A stretch of 64,000 bases of DNA from Pirellulaceae bacterium (GTDB lineage Bacteria > Planctomycetota > Planctomycetia > Pirellulales > Pirellulaceae). The translations under genes and the position numbers were made by a program. The DNA is taken from NCBI GenBank assembly GCA_018402565.1, contig JAGYIQ010000001.1:930001-994000 (forward strand), read 5' to 3'. The notes below the pieces were generated by a model. That model was not told where the DNA came from. It searched no databases and was given only the letters and a program-made list of their open reading frames with translations. Positions 10,401-19,280 of this stretch are shown here, piece by piece. The number at the start of each line of letters is the position of its first letter. The first letter of the stretch is position 1.

Positions 10401-13400
10401 ATAGCCAACGTACTCCATCGATACCTGTTGAGTGGCCTGCAATCGCTCCAGCTCAGTCAAGGCCGCGAAGGCCAAACGTGGGCTCCCATTGGCTAAGCCG
10501 GTCAAGAACGCGACATAGGTCGCGTAGGGAGCGGCTTCCCCTCGCCTGGGGGGCAGATTCTCCTTGCCTCCGAACCTCTCGATCAACCGTGTCTGCGTCG
10601 CCTCATCCCCCATCCAGGCCAGAGCCAGTTCGCGGATCGCGGCGGCACTAGCGACAGCGCCCTGAATCTCGATATGACGCGTGAGATACCCCACCAGCAA
10701 TTCTTGGTTGGACGTCAAACGATTCCATTGGTTCTCCTCACGATCCGCGCGGATTTGCGTCAACAGCGAGGGCAGCAGATCGACCTTCAATTCACGCTCG
10801 GCGTAGACCTCCATGATCAACTCGTTGAGGTTTTCAGCAGTGTTATTGCGTCGCGGCTTGCTTTCGCTCATGAAGCGACTGACCACTCCCCCGAAATCTT
10901 CCGCCGTGGCAGCCTGCAAGTCGTAGCGACGTTGCAGTTCGTCGGCCAATTCGACTTGCCGCTGGGCCCGCAACCCCTCACTCAGCTCCGCGATCAAAGC
11001 GGCGTTTTCTGTGGAAGGGGATTGTCCCAACTGCCGTGTCAGGAATTGTGCGGGAGTACGGAGCGGCACGGTTCGCCAAGTGGACTCCTCGTTTTGCCCA
11101 TAAGGCCTGGGCATGCCGCCCCGCTGCATCTGTTGCATCATCTGTCGCATGGCTCGCTGCTGGGCACTGGTATTGGAGCCAGAATTCGAGCTGCCGCGGA
11201 CGCTGGCGCTGGCTGCCAACCGCAAGGCGGAGATCGCCTGCTCCACTGCAGCGTCCGAGTCGATTTGTCGTTGGGCCTCGCGGACGGCCAACCAGTGCGA
11301 AAACGCTTCACTGGCGGTCTGGGGGGCCGTCAAGAGCAGTTGGCAAACCCTTTCGTGCATCGCTGCACGCGTTGTCTTGGCTTGCTGGATGCGTTGGTAC
11401 ACCGCCCGCAGCTTTTCATTGCCCAATTCGTCTTCGTTCAACTCCAAGTCCGAAGTGGGGACATACAGCGGGCTGAGCCGGGCGGCCATGCTCTCCATGG
11501 CCGATCCCAGGTCCTGCGGACTCGAAGACTGTCGGTTCTGGCCGAGGCCACCGAATGTCTCGCTCTCATCCGAGACCTCGGGGTCCAGTGAAGTGGCATC
11601 GGTCAATACCGGCCAAGCAGCCGTCAACCAAGCCACGCCATTGGGGTCCTGCTCCGCTTCCTGCACGGCGCTCTTCAGCAAATGTTCAACGACCTTCAAT
11701 CGCTGCTCGAAGGTCAAGGGCAGCGCCGGCAACTTGGACAAGATTTGCAATCCAAATGTGGGTAGCGACTTGCTATCCAGAGTATCCAACACGGCCAGCC
11801 CTTCCGCCAGCTCCAAATTTGGACTCGAGAGTTGCAACAACAGCCCCCGCAACTTGACTGTATCTCGCCCGGGATTCGCCGCCACAAACTGTCGGTAGTA
11901 CTCGACGGCTTGCTCCCGGTCCCCGAACAATTCCTGGACAAATCCCAACATATCGATGCGGTCACTCATTTCGGTCATCACATGCTGCAACAACTCCGAC
12001 GAGACCTGCAATTGATTGACCATTCTCTGGAACTGCCGCAGTTCGTAGTCGTCATCATCGACCAGGGCAAACTTCCCAGCCAGGCGGGTGCGTGCTAGGG
12101 CCTGCAAGTCTTGCGACAGCAAGCGATAGGCGGCATCTTTTTTGTCGTTTTGCAATAATTCAAAGATACGGTCAGGTGAGCTCGTGCGTCCACTGCGACC
12201 GACGCCTGCCAGGCCGGCAGCACCGCCACTGGATTGGGCCAGACGCGACTGCATTTGACCAGCCTCTTCGGTCAAATCCAAAACTTCCAATGCTTGCAGC
12301 AATTCCAGTCGTTGCTCCCCACTGAGCGCATGGCGTCGCAGTCGCAACGCAGCACTTCGCGCGACCGCCACCAGGGAAGCCTGTTCCGGTTCATCCAACG
12401 CCACGACCTGTCCCTTGAGCGCCAAGGCCACTGCGGCGGAGTCCAACCGACGACGTTGGTCAGCGGGGAGCGGCTGTCGCGCCGTACGTTCAAGCCAAGC
12501 GGCAGCGTCCGACCAGCGTTGTTGATGGGTCGCGAGTCCCGCGGACAGCAGTAACGCTTCCACGCGATTGGGCTCGGTCTCGAGCCATTGCTCCAACGTG
12601 GCTTGCAGTGCCGTGTAGGCGGTCGCCGGATCCTCGCCCTGCAACTCCAGATCGCGCCCCAAAAACAACTCCAACATCGCCTTCAGCAAAGGCTGCTCCG
12701 TCTGTTGAGCCACTTGCCCCAACAAGGCTGCGGTCTCTTCATCCAATTCGCCTGTAGATTCGTCGTACTGCCATGGTTCCAAATTGCTCAACATGGCCGG
12801 CAACTGTGTCAATAACCATGGCACGCCAGGCAGGCTGGTCGGAGGAAACTCCAATAATTCAAACAACTCATCGGACGAGCCAAAGGGATTGCCTCCACCA
12901 AAGTGGGAGTAAGGATGGCTAGATCCCTGCACGACTGCCGTCCCCGTGGCGACAGCCGCCAATTCACTCTCGAGCAACTGTCTAATTTGATCGACCGATT
13001 GACTCCTGGCCATCGATTTGAGTAGTGCATTCTGCAACATCGTCCGCTCCCACGGCTCTGTCGCAGTGTCATTGGAGAGATACCATTGGAGCAACAGTTT
13101 ATGGAGCTTATCACCGACGCCTTCGACCTGTGTGAGCTCGGTCATGGCTTCGCCCATCGTCCCTTCGCGGAGCAACTGAGCGACTCCCATAAACGCCAAG
13201 TAACTGGCGTCTCCCGCGGTATCTAACTTATCCAACAACTGTGGCAACTGCGACTGAACGGAGGCTGGAATCTCCTCCGGATTGCTCAAGACAATTTTTA
13301 ACGCGGCCAACAAACCGAGCGTTGAGTCGACCTGAGCGAATCGCTCGAACGCCGTCGTCAACCTTTCCACATCGGAGGAATCCTCATCCAGCGACTGAAG

Positions 13401-16400
13401 CAAATACATTTGCCAGAAGGACACGCGTTCAGAATACTTTTCAAAAATGGCATCCGTAAACAAATCTTCCTGAAACGGACTGTTGGGATTCAGCTCCAGG
13501 AATAAGTCGTACAACAGGTCCGCATCCGGCATTCCGGCCTCTCCCATTTTGCGGAGGATCGCCAAGCGGTCCTCAGCGGAATGCGGATGGGTGCGATTGA
13601 GGAAAATCAACTGCCAAAACGCGTAATGCTGGCAAACCTGTGGATCCTCGGGCAACATGACGTAAGTGCCACTTCGGGCGTAATAGTAGCCGCGGTAACC
13701 GTCACGTTCCTCGTGCGCCAAGGGTTCGTCGGCCCGGTATTGCAGGTTGCCCTGCAGGCGGATCGTCTCCGGCAGTCGTTGCAGATGCGGCAACGGCCCG
13801 GAGTAACTCGAGCCGATGGACTTGATGTTTGGCAGCGGATTATCCACCGTCAACAGTCTCAAAAAGGTTTCGCGTGCGGCATCGACACTGCCCAAACGAA
13901 GGTCGATTACGCCTTGCAGGTACAGCAAGCGCCAATCGTCCGGCCAGCGAGCCAATTGGGGCAGTAGCAGCTTTTTCGCGCCTTCCCATTCGTCGGCCTT
14001 GATCATGGCATCGACCAACGATTCGACATCCCGCGGTCCAACCGCAGGTTGATTGAACATCTCAGAGAGTATTTGTAGACCGCGTGCCGTATCACCATAG
14101 TCGAAACAGATCTTAGCTATCCGCTGAGCCACTTGTCCCGACGGATCCAATGGCAAGGCACGTTCCAACGTCGTCAAGGCGTCTTGCCAGTCACCGGAGG
14201 TCTCTTCCAACCGCGAGGTCTCCAACAGCAAGGCCAGGTTCTCGGGCTGCTTCCGACTGGCCTCCATCAGCACCGCGCGACGCTCTTCGTACTTGTCGGC
14301 TTGGCGATAAATCAATGCCAATGCCAACAGCGGCTCAATCGACTCGGGATTGCTCTTTTGTCGCTCGCGAAAGACTTGAACCAACTCATCGGTCTCACCC
14401 AATTCCACCTTGAGTCGCGCCAACTGTTCGACCCAGCGGAGTTGTTCGGCCGAATCCTCCGTTTGTTGGAATTGCCGCCAATACAACCGTTCGGCCTCCC
14501 GCCCCTGTCCCGCCGCAGCGTATTTTTCAGCCAGCATCGCGGCCAGATCGGCATCCTGCGGGAACCGTCGACTCGCCTGCCGCAACACTCGCAGGGAATC
14601 TTCGGATCGATTCAACCGCGCGAGCAACTGAGATTCATTGATCCACGGCAACACACTGCCGGGAGAGGCTTGTTTCCATTGCTCGACCCAGGCCAACGCC
14701 TGCTCGGGCTGCTCGTCCCGCATGTAAAGTTCGACCAAACGTCGCAGATGCACACTTTGACGCCCACCCGGCGCCTGCACCAAACGCAGGGCAGCGGCCG
14801 CGGCTTGGGTCCAATCCTGGCGAGCCGTCCACAGGCGAATCCGCTGGGTTGCCAGCAGCTCTACGGCCTGAGGGAGTTCGGACGTCGCGGCCATCCGCGT
14901 CTCGGTTTCAGCCAGCACTTGATCGGCAGCCGCCGATTCGCCTAGTGTCTCCAACAGTTCCGCCAGCACACAGGCGGCGGAGACCGCAGCCGACGTTAGC
15001 GGTGCAGCGACCGCTCCCTCGGCCAATCCCGCATCCGCGCGCCACATCTCCAACATGTTTGGAGGCATGCTCAAGCGGCGAAACACGATCACCGCCTGAG
15101 TCATGGTGTTCTCCAGATCTGCGGCCGAAGAACTCACGGCCGTACGACGTCGCAACCAAGGCAACGTCTCTTGATCTTGCTTGAGAGCCAACGAGGCATC
15201 GATCAATTGACCCAAATAAACGGCATCCGTATCAAACTCGCTCAGTCGCGCACTCAGCAGGCGAACCACCTCCGCGTGTTCGCCCCGCTGACCCAGCATT
15301 CGAGCCACGCGGAGCAACTCCTGCTTGTCCGCGCCTGCCGCCATTTGCTGCCACAAGACCAAGGCGGCGGCTTTGTCGTCGGCTTGGTACAACCAACCAC
15401 CAAAGGCCTCACGCACCACCGCGGCAGCCGGATAACGCGACAATGCCTCCTGGTACCATTGCCGCGTGTCCTCTGGCCAGCCAAAGCCATCCAGCGTCCG
15501 CGCGGCTCGCAGGTAAGCGGCCTCGCTGAAACTCGCTTTGGTCAAGTATTCCCGTAGTGCCGCTCGCGCCGCGTCGTTATCTCCGCGTTTCTGCTGTAAC
15601 TCGGCCAGCTTGATCGACAGCTCGGCGTCGGCAGGGAACTGAGTGATCAAGGCCTGCTGCTGCGCAACCGCGTCCTCGTTTCGCTGGGCCTGAGCCAAAG
15701 CGGCGATCAAGTTCTCGCGATTGTCCCGATCCCCGGGGGTCAAGTCGACAATCTTCCGCAAGGTCGCAATCGCTTCGTCGGCTTGCCCCAACTGGGACGT
15801 CACCCGCGCCACCGCCTTGTGCAAGGCCAAGCGGTCGGGTTCTTCCGCCAACAGTTTTTCAAGATAGTCTTTCAAACCTACCATGTTGTCATCGCGGCGG
15901 AACAACTCGGCAATCTGCGCAATCAATTCCCGTTCCAACCAAGTCTCGCGGCCGACTCGCGGCAACGTTTGCCCATAGACCTCCAATGCCTCCGGCTGCT
16001 TGCCCGCTCGCTGCAAGATATCGCCCTGCCGCATCCGACGCATGACAACTTGGTAAGGGTCTTTGGTCAATTCCAACAAACGCTCGGTCGTGGCCAAGGC
16101 CTGCTCCAACAAACCCTCTGCCATCTGTTGTTCGACAATATCCTCCAACAGCAATTCATCATTGGGATTCGCCGCGATCAACTGCTCCCAAGCCTCCATC
16201 GCCGCCGCGATTTGCCCGCCGCGCACCATCAACGAAGCCTGCTGCTTGGCGATGTTCAGCCCCAACTCCTTGTCTGGGCTGGTGGCTGCACGATTGAGTT
16301 CTGCGGCTCGGGCCAAATCCTGCAAGGCCGAGTCAAAATCCAGAGTACGAGCGGCCACGGCCGCCTTCTCGAACCAAGTGGCAGCGCTGGCCGGATTGTT

Positions 16401-16898
16401 CGCCAATGCCAATTGGAACTGGGCCAAGGCCTTCACGTCATCGCCTTGTTTGGCGTAAAAGAATGCCAACAAAACCTGGTCCGCCGTCGCCTGGCTGGTA
16501 GCTGCCTGCTGTGAGAGGAATTGCTCCAAATCCGCTAATGTGGCAAACTCCAGCCAGGAGTCATAAAATCGGTCGAAGAGAAAACCGGGTGCGGGCCGCC
16601 GCTGCAGCGCCTGATGATACCGCAGGGACTTGGCACGCAGTTCGTCGTCTACAGCACCGTCATCGTAGACAGCCGCAGGCCCAGCCCCAGCCGGCAGCGG
16701 CTGACTCGTTCCAACCCAAGCGTCTCCAACCCAAGCGTCTCCAACCCAAGCATGACCCGCCACAGCCCAACGCTCGCTCGTCATACCCGTCGCGCGGGCA
16801 TCGGCCTTATTGTTCTCATGACCCATCCAGCCCAGGGCTGCAACGGTGATCAGGACCAACCAAGTCTCTCGTTTTCGGATCCATCGGCGTTGCGACAT
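7455..16898 (-). CDS. Giant secreted TPR-repeat protein (3147 aa)
   Basis: The largest gene of the window. The ATG at 16898 begins a clear signal peptide: basic MSQRRWIRKRE, a hydrophobic core, then ADARA. AGGTG lies six bases upstream. The open frame continues further upstream, but that part overlaps the divergent aroA gene and lacks protein character. TPR-type helix pairs fill about residues 60-950 and appear again at the C-terminus; the middle is helical but diverged. A Met/Gln-rich patch lies near residues 1911-1936, and a CxxC (ESCDSCR) near 3020. A triplicated GDAWV-type repeat follows the signal peptide. As first gene of the MoxR/Bat operon it is probably a periplasmic scaffold; substrate and partners are unknown. 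Confidence 0.88.
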   Translation of the reverse strand: MSQRRWIRKRETWLVLITVAALGWMGHENNKADARATGMTSERWAVAGHAWVGDAWVGDAWVGTSQPLPAGAGPAAVYDDGAVDDELRAKSLRYHQALQRRPAPGFLFDRFYDSWLEFATLADLEQFLSQQAATSQATADQVLLAFFYAKQGDDVKALAQFQLALANNPASAATWFEKAAVAARTLDFDSALQDLARAAELNRAATSPDKELGLNIAKQQASLMVRGGQIAAAMEAWEQLIAANPNDELLLEDIVEQQMAEGLLEQALATTERLLELTKDPYQVVMRRMRQGDILQRAGKQPEALEVYGQTLPRVGRETWLERELIAQIAELFRRDDNMVGLKDYLEKLLAEEPDRLALHKAVARVTSQLGQADEAIATLRKIVDLTPGDRDNRENLIAALAQAQRNEDAVAQQQALITQFPADAELSIKLAELQQKRGDNDAARAALREYLTKASFSEAAYLRAARTLDGFGWPEDTRQWYQEALSRYPAAAVVREAFGGWLYQADDKAAALVLWQQMAAGADKQELLRVARMLGQRGEHAEVVRLLSARLSEFDTDAVYLGQLIDASLALKQDQETLPWLRRRTAVSSSAADLENTMTQAVIVFRRLSMPPNMLEMWRADAGLAEGAVAAPLTSAAVSAACVLAELLETLGESAAADQVLAETETRMAATSELPQAVELLATQRIRLWTARQDWTQAAAAALRLVQAPGGRQSVHLRRLVELYMRDEQPEQALAWVEQWKQASPGSVLPWINESQLLARLNRSEDSLRVLRQASRRFPQDADLAAMLAEKYAAAGQGREAERLYWRQFQQTEDSAEQLRWVEQLARLKVELGETDELVQVFRERQKSNPESIEPLLALALIYRQADKYEERRAVLMEASRKQPENLALLLETSRLEETSGDWQDALTTLERALPLDPSGQVAQRIAKICFDYGDTARGLQILSEMFNQPAVGPRDVESLVDAMIKADEWEGAKKLLLPQLARWPDDWRLLYLQGVIDLRLGSVDAARETFLRLLTVDNPLPNIKSIGSSYSGPLPHLQRLPETIRLQGNLQYRADEPLAHEERDGYRGYYYARSGTYVMLPEDPQVCQHYAFWQLIFLNRTHPHSAEDRLAILRKMGEAGMPDADLLYDLFLELNPNSPFQEDLFTDAIFEKYSERVSFWQMYLLQSLDEDSSDVERLTTAFERFAQVDSTLGLLAALKIVLSNPEEIPASVQSQLPQLLDKLDTAGDASYLAFMGVAQLLREGTMGEAMTELTQVEGVGDKLHKLLLQWYLSNDTATEPWERTMLQNALLKSMARSQSVDQIRQLLESELAAVATGTAVVQGSSHPYSHFGGGNPFGSSDELFELLEFPPTSLPGVPWLLTQLPAMLSNLEPWQYDESTGELDEETAALLGQVAQQTEQPLLKAMLELFLGRDLELQGEDPATAYTALQATLEQWLETEPNRVEALLLSAGLATHQQRWSDAAAWLERTARQPLPADQRRRLDSAAVALALKGQVVALDEPEQASLVAVARSAALRLRRHALSGEQRLELLQALEVLDLTEEAGQMQSRLAQSSGGAAGLAGVGRSGRTSSPDRIFELLQNDKKDAAYRLLSQDLQALARTRLAGKFALVDDDDYELRQFQRMVNQLQVSSELLQHVMTEMSDRIDMLGFVQELFGDREQAVEYYRQFVAANPGRDTVKLRGLLLQLSSPNLELAEGLAVLDTLDSKSLPTFGLQILSKLPALPLTFEQRLKVVEHLLKSAVQEAEQDPNGVAWLTAAWPVLTDATSLDPEVSDESETFGGLGQNRQSSSPQDLGSAMESMAARLSPLYVPTSDLELNEDELGNEKLRAVYQRIQQAKTTRAAMHERVCQLLLTAPQTASEAFSHWLAVREAQRQIDSDAAVEQAISALRLAASASVRGSSNSGSNTSAQQRAMRQMMQQMQRGGMPRPYGQNEESTWRTVPLRTPAQFLTRQLGQSPSTENAALIAELSEGLRAQRQVELADELQRRYDLQAATAEDFGGVVSRFMSESKPRRNNTAENLNELIMEVYAERELKVDLLPSLLTQIRADREENQWNRLTSNQELLVGYLTRHIEIQGAVASAAAIRELALAWMGDEATQTRLIERFGGKENLPPRRGEAAPYATYVAFLTGLANGSPRLAFAALTELERLQATQQVSMEYVGYAVSQSIGEERDAAVILAIFDSSPFFNGLETFQPYPLSNGSGESVYGTLLNRLRYSEFRTRRSVVRKLKEREPTFGLQIFLAAFEKTGRWQKLSVKEVHEALKPELELLATFTDERLKVVTDFVKEVTEGADSLTNQGDPEVLAVLSRGVEILSPFQRLMDAKTIANLGIQPYSYAIQEYATDVLLPLLKEHPDDFLAGMKHLLKLAAPVYRRQGDNVSELVSRLLTGAVSLDPPRGLAISLRYASETNSEGFDLYEFLEESVVRDLSRALQVALIAVHSEKNSDQLQVFSQDLSQALGDADVSVLHFPFTRLLDSLTLSAENRASIATWAQQAQQDDKLAAIAQQWWLATQLVNLAVVDSSTLNVDQASVRQILLEQVRDPNRAVPFRFVSALSLLSWKLLGDQPDDFDLCLDVISETLARSKQVTTAPQWLMTVLTRLEAIPDDAQLQAVGGKFMTLWERYAGQAMRGYTGRMTILPSIRLYHRLQRPSGVQAVVRALGEMEAGPDVIAELTRLGYANLAWAQLNRRWGRIETPELDLAAVARPSADANAAARGVWFDATLEAKLPDLLALANHPGTKYLTELYLSQLVDPPATQSQPSVDRRQRLERLAALFGDQTFVNLDEQKLAVALLMQLESPPIVVVEGLQTLVDKLSPTDIWSRRLEEVTSRRNRDLFSQQMVVELRAGKNDSLTKLFAQVDAMPADDWETRQALSQLLERLAANLMRGLAGLDAETLVAVAPDLLKLEAKDELSRSNRLRVLLQIWFYVQDRSAEFNEMLTAVDGGRGGSARFLAGARAVSSGPNIDEVWPIVKRMKAGVTEAPLEERVKLVTGLWELTKTGATVGSDHFRGGVKESCDSCRVARMGLDAIEDAGLLSKEELLTIGPELARIDAVGGEIWRQIGERQMAAQQWEAAASSLKRAVSATGRTMAQARANRQVEYAWALHQAGDNDEAKRLVPKVIAELLMGDNPQRLEQLNKLLE
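16711..16755. repeat. Three 15-bp tandem repeats in giant TPR gene
   Basis: Unit CCAACCCAAGCGTCT is repeated at 16711, 16726 and 16741 (the last copy ends CATGA). It is in frame and encodes a repeated AWVGD segment just after the signal peptide. Confidence 0.9.
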
Positions 16899-17426
16899 GC
16901 TGCACCTTGTCTGTAAAACCAGGAAAAGGCATTGAACTTTGACCAGCGGTCGACAAATTTTAAGTTGTCCACAAACCCCAAGTTGGCCATAGACCAAATG
17001 TATTATTCGTTGGGATGAGTTGCTGCTTGGAGAAAAGTCCCGGGCGTTAGCATAACCGATCCGCCGGACCAATACCAGCAAAATCGGGGGTCGAAAACAA
17101 GGCAATCCGTCGCTCGAGCACCGGCCGCAGCCGCAGGCAGTCAGGAGCTCGAACCGGGGCGAGCCGCTCCGGTCCTGACAGGTCGCGCGACCTTCTCGAA
17201 ACGACACCCCCTCGCTAGACTGGGGCCGGATCCCCCTCCCAGCGTCCAGCCGACTCCGCAGCCCCCAAGGCCGGGTCCTCGATTGTGTGGTCCTCGCCGG
17301 TCGCGGGAGCCACCCGCTGGGCACCCGTTCGCCGCTGGTTGGCCATCGGTTGGTCACCGTTTGACGCCCCTGTGCCAAACGCGTGACAATTGGGGCTCCG
17401 TTCGCACCTGTCTCAACCAAGATCCC
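16899..17426. promoter_or_regulatory. Divergent intergenic region between giant TPR gene and aroA
   Basis: These 528 bp carry the upstream regions of both divergent genes. The half next to the TPR gene is AT-richer and includes a single near-consensus DnaA-box-like TTGTCCACA at 16965-16973. The aroA-proximal half is GC-rich and contains an imperfect inverted repeat with arms GTCAGGA/TCCTGAC at 17140-17179, enclosing a smaller GCTCG/CGAGC hairpin. No promoter boxes stand out clearly. Confidence 0.4.
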
Positions 17427-18707
17427 ATGCCAGAAAAAGTCATCGAAATCCCGCCCGCGGCTGGGCCCATCACGGGCCACATGACCCCGCCGGGTTCCAA
17501 AAGCCTCACGAATCGGGCCCTGGTCTGCGCCGCGTTGGCCCGGGGTCGGTCGACCTTGACCGGCGTCCTGGATAGTGAAGATACGCAAATCATGGGCGCG
17601 GCTTGGCGAGCCTTGGGGGTCGAGATTCAGGAGTCGGAGGACCGCACCCGCTGTGAAGTTCATGGCTGCGGCGGCCAGTTACCAGCCGACCGCGGGACGT
17701 GCCATGCCTTGTTCATGGGCAATAGCGGAACCTCGATTCGGTTCCTGACCGCTGCTTTGGCCGCCTGCGGTGGCCAGTACCTGTTGGACGGCGTGCCGCG
17801 CATGCAACAGCGGCCGATTGGGGACTTGGGGGCCGCCCTGCGCCAATTGGGGGCGGACGTCTCGTGTCGCGATGGCCAGTTCCCACCGGTTCAGGTCAAC
17901 TCCCAGGGACTGGTCGGAGGCCGAGCGGACGTGGCGGCGAATCTCTCTAGTCAGTACTTGAGCGGGTTGCTGCTGGCCGCACCCCTGGCCCATACCCCGG
18001 TGCAATTGACCCTGGTTGGCGAATTGGTCTCCGAGCCCTACGTGGACATGACCTGCGCCATCATGCGCGACTTTGGCGTGCAGGTGGAACGACAGGAACG
18101 TGATTTCCACATTGCGCCCCAGGCCTATCAGGGCCGAGATTACGCCATCGAGCCGGACGCATCGGCAGCCAGCTACTTCTGGGCGGCGGCCGCCATTACC
18201 GGTGGCGACGTGACGGTCCATGGCTTGCACAAGCACAGCTTGCAAGGCGACGTCGATTTTGTGTCTTGCCTGGCTCAGATGGGCTGCCGTGTCGAGTACC
18301 AACCGAATGCCATCCGAGTCATCGGCGGGCCGCTGCAAGGTATCCGCGTCGACATGAATCGCATCAGCGACACGGTGCAAACACTGGCGGCGGTGGCTTT
18401 GTTCGCCCAAGGGACCACCGAGGTCCGCGGGGTTGCTCACAACCGCGTCAAAGAAACCGATCGCATCGAGGACTTGGCGACCGAACTGCGTCGTCTGGGA
18501 GCAACGGTGGAGACCTTTCCCGATGGGTTGGCGATCACCCCCGGTCCCTTGCGGCCCACCCGAGTCGAGACGTACCACGATCATCGGATGGCCATGAGCT
18601 TAGCGCTGGTCGGCCTGCGTCAGCCGGGCATCGTCATCGATAACCCTGGCTGCACGGCCAAGACCTACCCCAACTACTTCAACGACCTCTTTGCCCTCTA
18701 CCGCTAA
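17427..18707 (+). CDS. aroA: 3-phosphoshikimate 1-carboxyvinyltransferase (EPSP synthase)
   Basis: The 426-residue product matches EPSP synthase over its whole length (the E. coli enzyme has 427). It joins shikimate-3-phosphate with phosphoenolpyruvate in aromatic amino acid synthesis. Visible motifs are PPGSKSLTNRAL (21-32) for substrate binding, GNSGTSIRF (98-106) for the PEP loop, SSQYLSGLLLAAPL, EPDASAASYF, DRIEDLATELRRLG and YHDHRMAMSLAL. The ATG at 17427 fits the family start. The residue aligned with Pro101 of E. coli is Phe106 here. A small TPR gene follows after 13 bp and is probably co-transcribed. Confidence 0.97.
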   Translation: MPEKVIEIPPAAGPITGHMTPPGSKSLTNRALVCAALARGRSTLTGVLDSEDTQIMGAAWRALGVEIQESEDRTRCEVHGCGGQLPADRGTCHALFMGNSGTSIRFLTAALAACGGQYLLDGVPRMQQRPIGDLGAALRQLGADVSCRDGQFPPVQVNSQGLVGGRADVAANLSSQYLSGLLLAAPLAHTPVQLTLVGELVSEPYVDMTCAIMRDFGVQVERQERDFHIAPQAYQGRDYAIEPDASAASYFWAAAAITGGDVTVHGLHKHSLQGDVDFVSCLAQMGCRVEYQPNAIRVIGGPLQGIRVDMNRISDTVQTLAAVALFAQGTTEVRGVAHNRVKETDRIEDLATELRRLGATVETFPDGLAITPGPLRPTRVETYHDHRMAMSLALVGLRQPGIVIDNPGCTAKTYPNYFNDLFALYR

Positions 18708-18720
18708 ACCAGGAGCCATC

Positions 18721-19041
18721 ATGAGTCGACGCGAACAGATCGAGAGCCTGTTGGCCGCCGAGCCCCACGACACCTTCCTCCGCTACGCCCTGGCCATGGA
18801 GTACGTGGCCGAAGGCCAGATCGAGCGAGCCCTGGAGGGGTTGGCCAGCCTGCAAGGCGAGAACCCACCCTATGTGCCCGCCTTCTTTATGGCCGGCCAG
18901 CAACTGACGAAACAAGGTCGCGTTGAGGAAGCTCGCACAGCCCTGCGTGTCGGTATCGAAGAGGCCCGCCGACAAGGGGATGGCCACGCCGCCGGTGAGA
19001 TGAGCCAATTTCTGGCATCCTTGGGCCAGCTGGGGGAGTGA
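18721..19041 (+). CDS. Small TPR-like protein
   Basis: This 106-residue soluble helical protein has two or three degenerate tetratricopeptide units (AMEYVAEGQIERALEGL; FMAGQQLTKQGRVEEAR). The start is fixed by AGGAG six bases before the ATG at 18721. It sits 13 bp behind aroA, so it is likely in the same transcript. Short TPR proteins of this type usually mediate protein contacts; the partner is unknown. Confidence 0.85.
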   Translation: MSRREQIESLLAAEPHDTFLRYALAMEYVAEGQIERALEGLASLQGENPPYVPAFFMAGQQLTKQGRVEEARTALRVGIEEARRQGDGHAAGEMSQFLASLGQLGE

Positions 19042-19117
19042 GGCTCGCGCCGGTCGACTGTACACGAAGATTCACTGTTTCGGCGAAACGTGCGAGTACC
19101 GCCAGAGGCTGAGAAAA

Positions 19118-19138
19118 CCGGGTGCTAACGCACTCCGG
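19118..19138 (+). terminator. Possible hairpin terminator after aroA-TPR operon
   Basis: An 8-bp stem (CCGG then GTGC against GCAC then CCGG, one bulged T) closes a TAAC loop 76 bp after the TPR stop. There is no T-run, so it is a hairpin of uncertain function; it could also be a dispersed palindrome. Confidence 0.35.
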
Positions 19139-19189
19139 CTGATTTCCGACTCAGTACATTGATTAGTGACAAGTCCTTAAAACATTAAA

Positions 19190-19224
19190 CAAAAAAAGAG
19201 GGAAGCGACCAAGTCGCTTCCCTC
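19190..19224 (-). terminator. Rho-independent terminator of fusA
   Basis: A perfect 12-bp stem with a 3-base loop (arms 19198-19209 and 19213-19224) lies 57 bp beyond the fusA stop. On the minus strand it is followed directly by seven T residues (19191-19197), the classical intrinsic terminator layout. Confidence 0.92.
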
Positions 19225-19280
19225 GCTGATTGTCCGTCGGTCGCTGCAGACCGAGTCGGTCGGAGGCAGTCCGCTGGAGG

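Noticed and set aside
16965..16973. TTGTCCACA resembling a DnaA box
   Set aside because: A single near-match with no companions and far from dnaA; expected by chance.
16899..17663. Upstream extension of the giant TPR gene into aroA
   Set aside because: The extension lacks protein character, overlaps aroA, and a signal peptide with a ribosome site begins at 16898.
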